Assembly: GCA_943325595.2 (NCBI GenBank)
Contig: CALPQA020000115.1
Span: forward strand, 1 to 6,437
Origin: Auritidibacter sp. Marseille-P8566
GTDB taxonomy: Bacteria; Bacteroidota; Bacteroidia; Flavobacteriales; Flavobacteriaceae
Direction of reading: 5' to 3'
Length of the DNA stretch: 6,437 bases
The notes beneath the pieces are model-generated. The model was not told where the DNA came from. It saw nothing but the letters and a program-made list of their open reading frames with translations, and did no database searches. This document shows positions 5,988 to 6,437 of this stretch, piece by piece. Positions within the stretch are counted from its first letter, which is position 1. The number at the start of each line of letters is the position of its first letter. The position numbers were made by a program, and so were the translations under genes.

Positions 5988-6437
5988 ATAAAATCTATAC
6001 TTCAACTACGGAATTCCCTTCCAATTGGGATGCGTTTGCTGTTAAAAATGTTTTTTTATCGAAAGAATACTTGCACATTTTAGAGGTCTCGTCGCCAGAA
6101 AATATGATGTGTACTTTTATCGGTTTGTTTCAAGGGGAAGAATTGGTTGGAGTTGCTTTAACACAATTTATCGATTTAAGAGCGGTTCGTTCGTTTGGAG
6201 AAAGAGACCATTGTGTAAAAACAGAAATTCGGAATTTTGCTTTTAAAAAATTCAGCACCAATGTTTTGGTTGTTGGAAACAACACTTTAACGGGGCAGAA
6301 TGGCTTTTGTTTTTCTGAGAACGTATCGGTTTCAGATGTTTTAGTAGCGCTGAACAATGCCGTTCAAGCGGTAAAAATTCAAATTCAGAAAAAGGGGCAA
6401 AAAGTACATCTTATCATTTTTAAAGATTTTTCTGAAA
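5969..6437 (+). CDS. GNAT/FemAB-like acyltransferase family protein (partial, TTG start)
   Basis: An open frame of 156 codons running off the window. An in-frame stop at 5954-5956 limits the start. The only usual initiation codon before a plausible N-terminus is TTG at 5969; the first in-frame ATG is not reached until residue 46. The protein begins STTLTYKIYTSTTEFPSNWD. It continues with SKEYLHILEVSSPENM (31-46), FIGLFQGEELVGVALTQFID (50-69), SFGERDHC (75-82) and NVLVVGNNTLTGQNGF (98-113). These read like flavobacterial proteins of about 380 residues annotated as GNAT or peptidoglycan-bridge (FemAB-like) acyltransferases, which would transfer an acyl or aminoacyl group. The acyl-CoA-binding half would lie beyond the window, so the activity cannot be checked. 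Continuous homologue-like sequence over the whole frame supports a real gene; the family is less certain than the gene. Confidence 0.8.
   Translation, partial: MSTTLTYKIYTSTTEFPSNWDAFAVKNVFLSKEYLHILEVSSPENMMCTFIGLFQGEELVGVALTQFIDLRAVRSFGERDHCVKTEIRNFAFKKFSTNVLVVGNNTLTGQNGFCFSENVSVSDVLVALNNAVQAVKIQIQKKGQKVHLIIFKDFSE

Noticed and set aside
6130..6357. A 75-codon minus-strand open frame at the right end
   Set aside because: It lies antisense to the TTG-initiated acyltransferase-like frame, which gives the sensible protein.
1..6437. A multi-gene defence, mobile or secondary-metabolism system
   Set aside because: The genes are housekeeping or isolated families on alternating strands. No transposase, integrase, nuclease, toxin-antitoxin pair, CRISPR repeat or synthase gene was seen.

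Overview
The window looks like chromosomal DNA from a Flavobacterium-like member of the Bacteroidota. The DNA is AT-rich, Shine-Dalgarno sequences are not apparent, several gene starts are preceded by the Bacteroidota-type -7 element TAnnTTTG, and the housekeeping proteins read as flavobacterial. This assignment is inference from composition and protein recognition; no search was run.

Left part (1-2944, minus strand): a protein-quality-control cluster in the order tig (trigger factor) - clpP (protease subunit) - clpX (ATPase unfoldase, cut by the window edge after 214 residues). Trigger factor meets nascent chains at the ribosome exit. ClpX unfolds and feeds proteins into the ClpP chamber. 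The two spacers carry short heptanucleotide repeats of the AAAGTC/AAAGTT type. clpP has two local oddities near its 5' end: a GC-rich in-frame stretch that looks like an insertion, and a 15-bp tandem duplication.

Middle (2945-5595): a 231-bp divergent spacer with candidate promoters and a small palindrome. It is followed by a 605-residue plus-strand protein whose motifs match the FMN-binding TIM-barrel family of nitronate monooxygenase / 2-nitropropane dioxygenase / PfaD, joined to a cysteine-rich C-terminal part. This is the most interesting gene here and its substrate is unknown. A 160-residue four-helix membrane protein of the DUF1761 type follows, then a strong 16-bp hairpin terminator shared with the converging phhB gene.

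Right part (5597-6437): phhB (pterin-4a-carbinolamine dehydratase) on the minus strand, then a divergent plus-strand gene that runs off the window. The latter uses a TTG start and resembles a flavobacterial GNAT/FemAB-like acyltransferase. No RNA gene, CRISPR array, insertion sequence or phage gene was seen. No gene-free stretch exceeds 300 bases. I did not find a multi-gene undescribed system; the best candidate for new biology is the single 605-residue protein.
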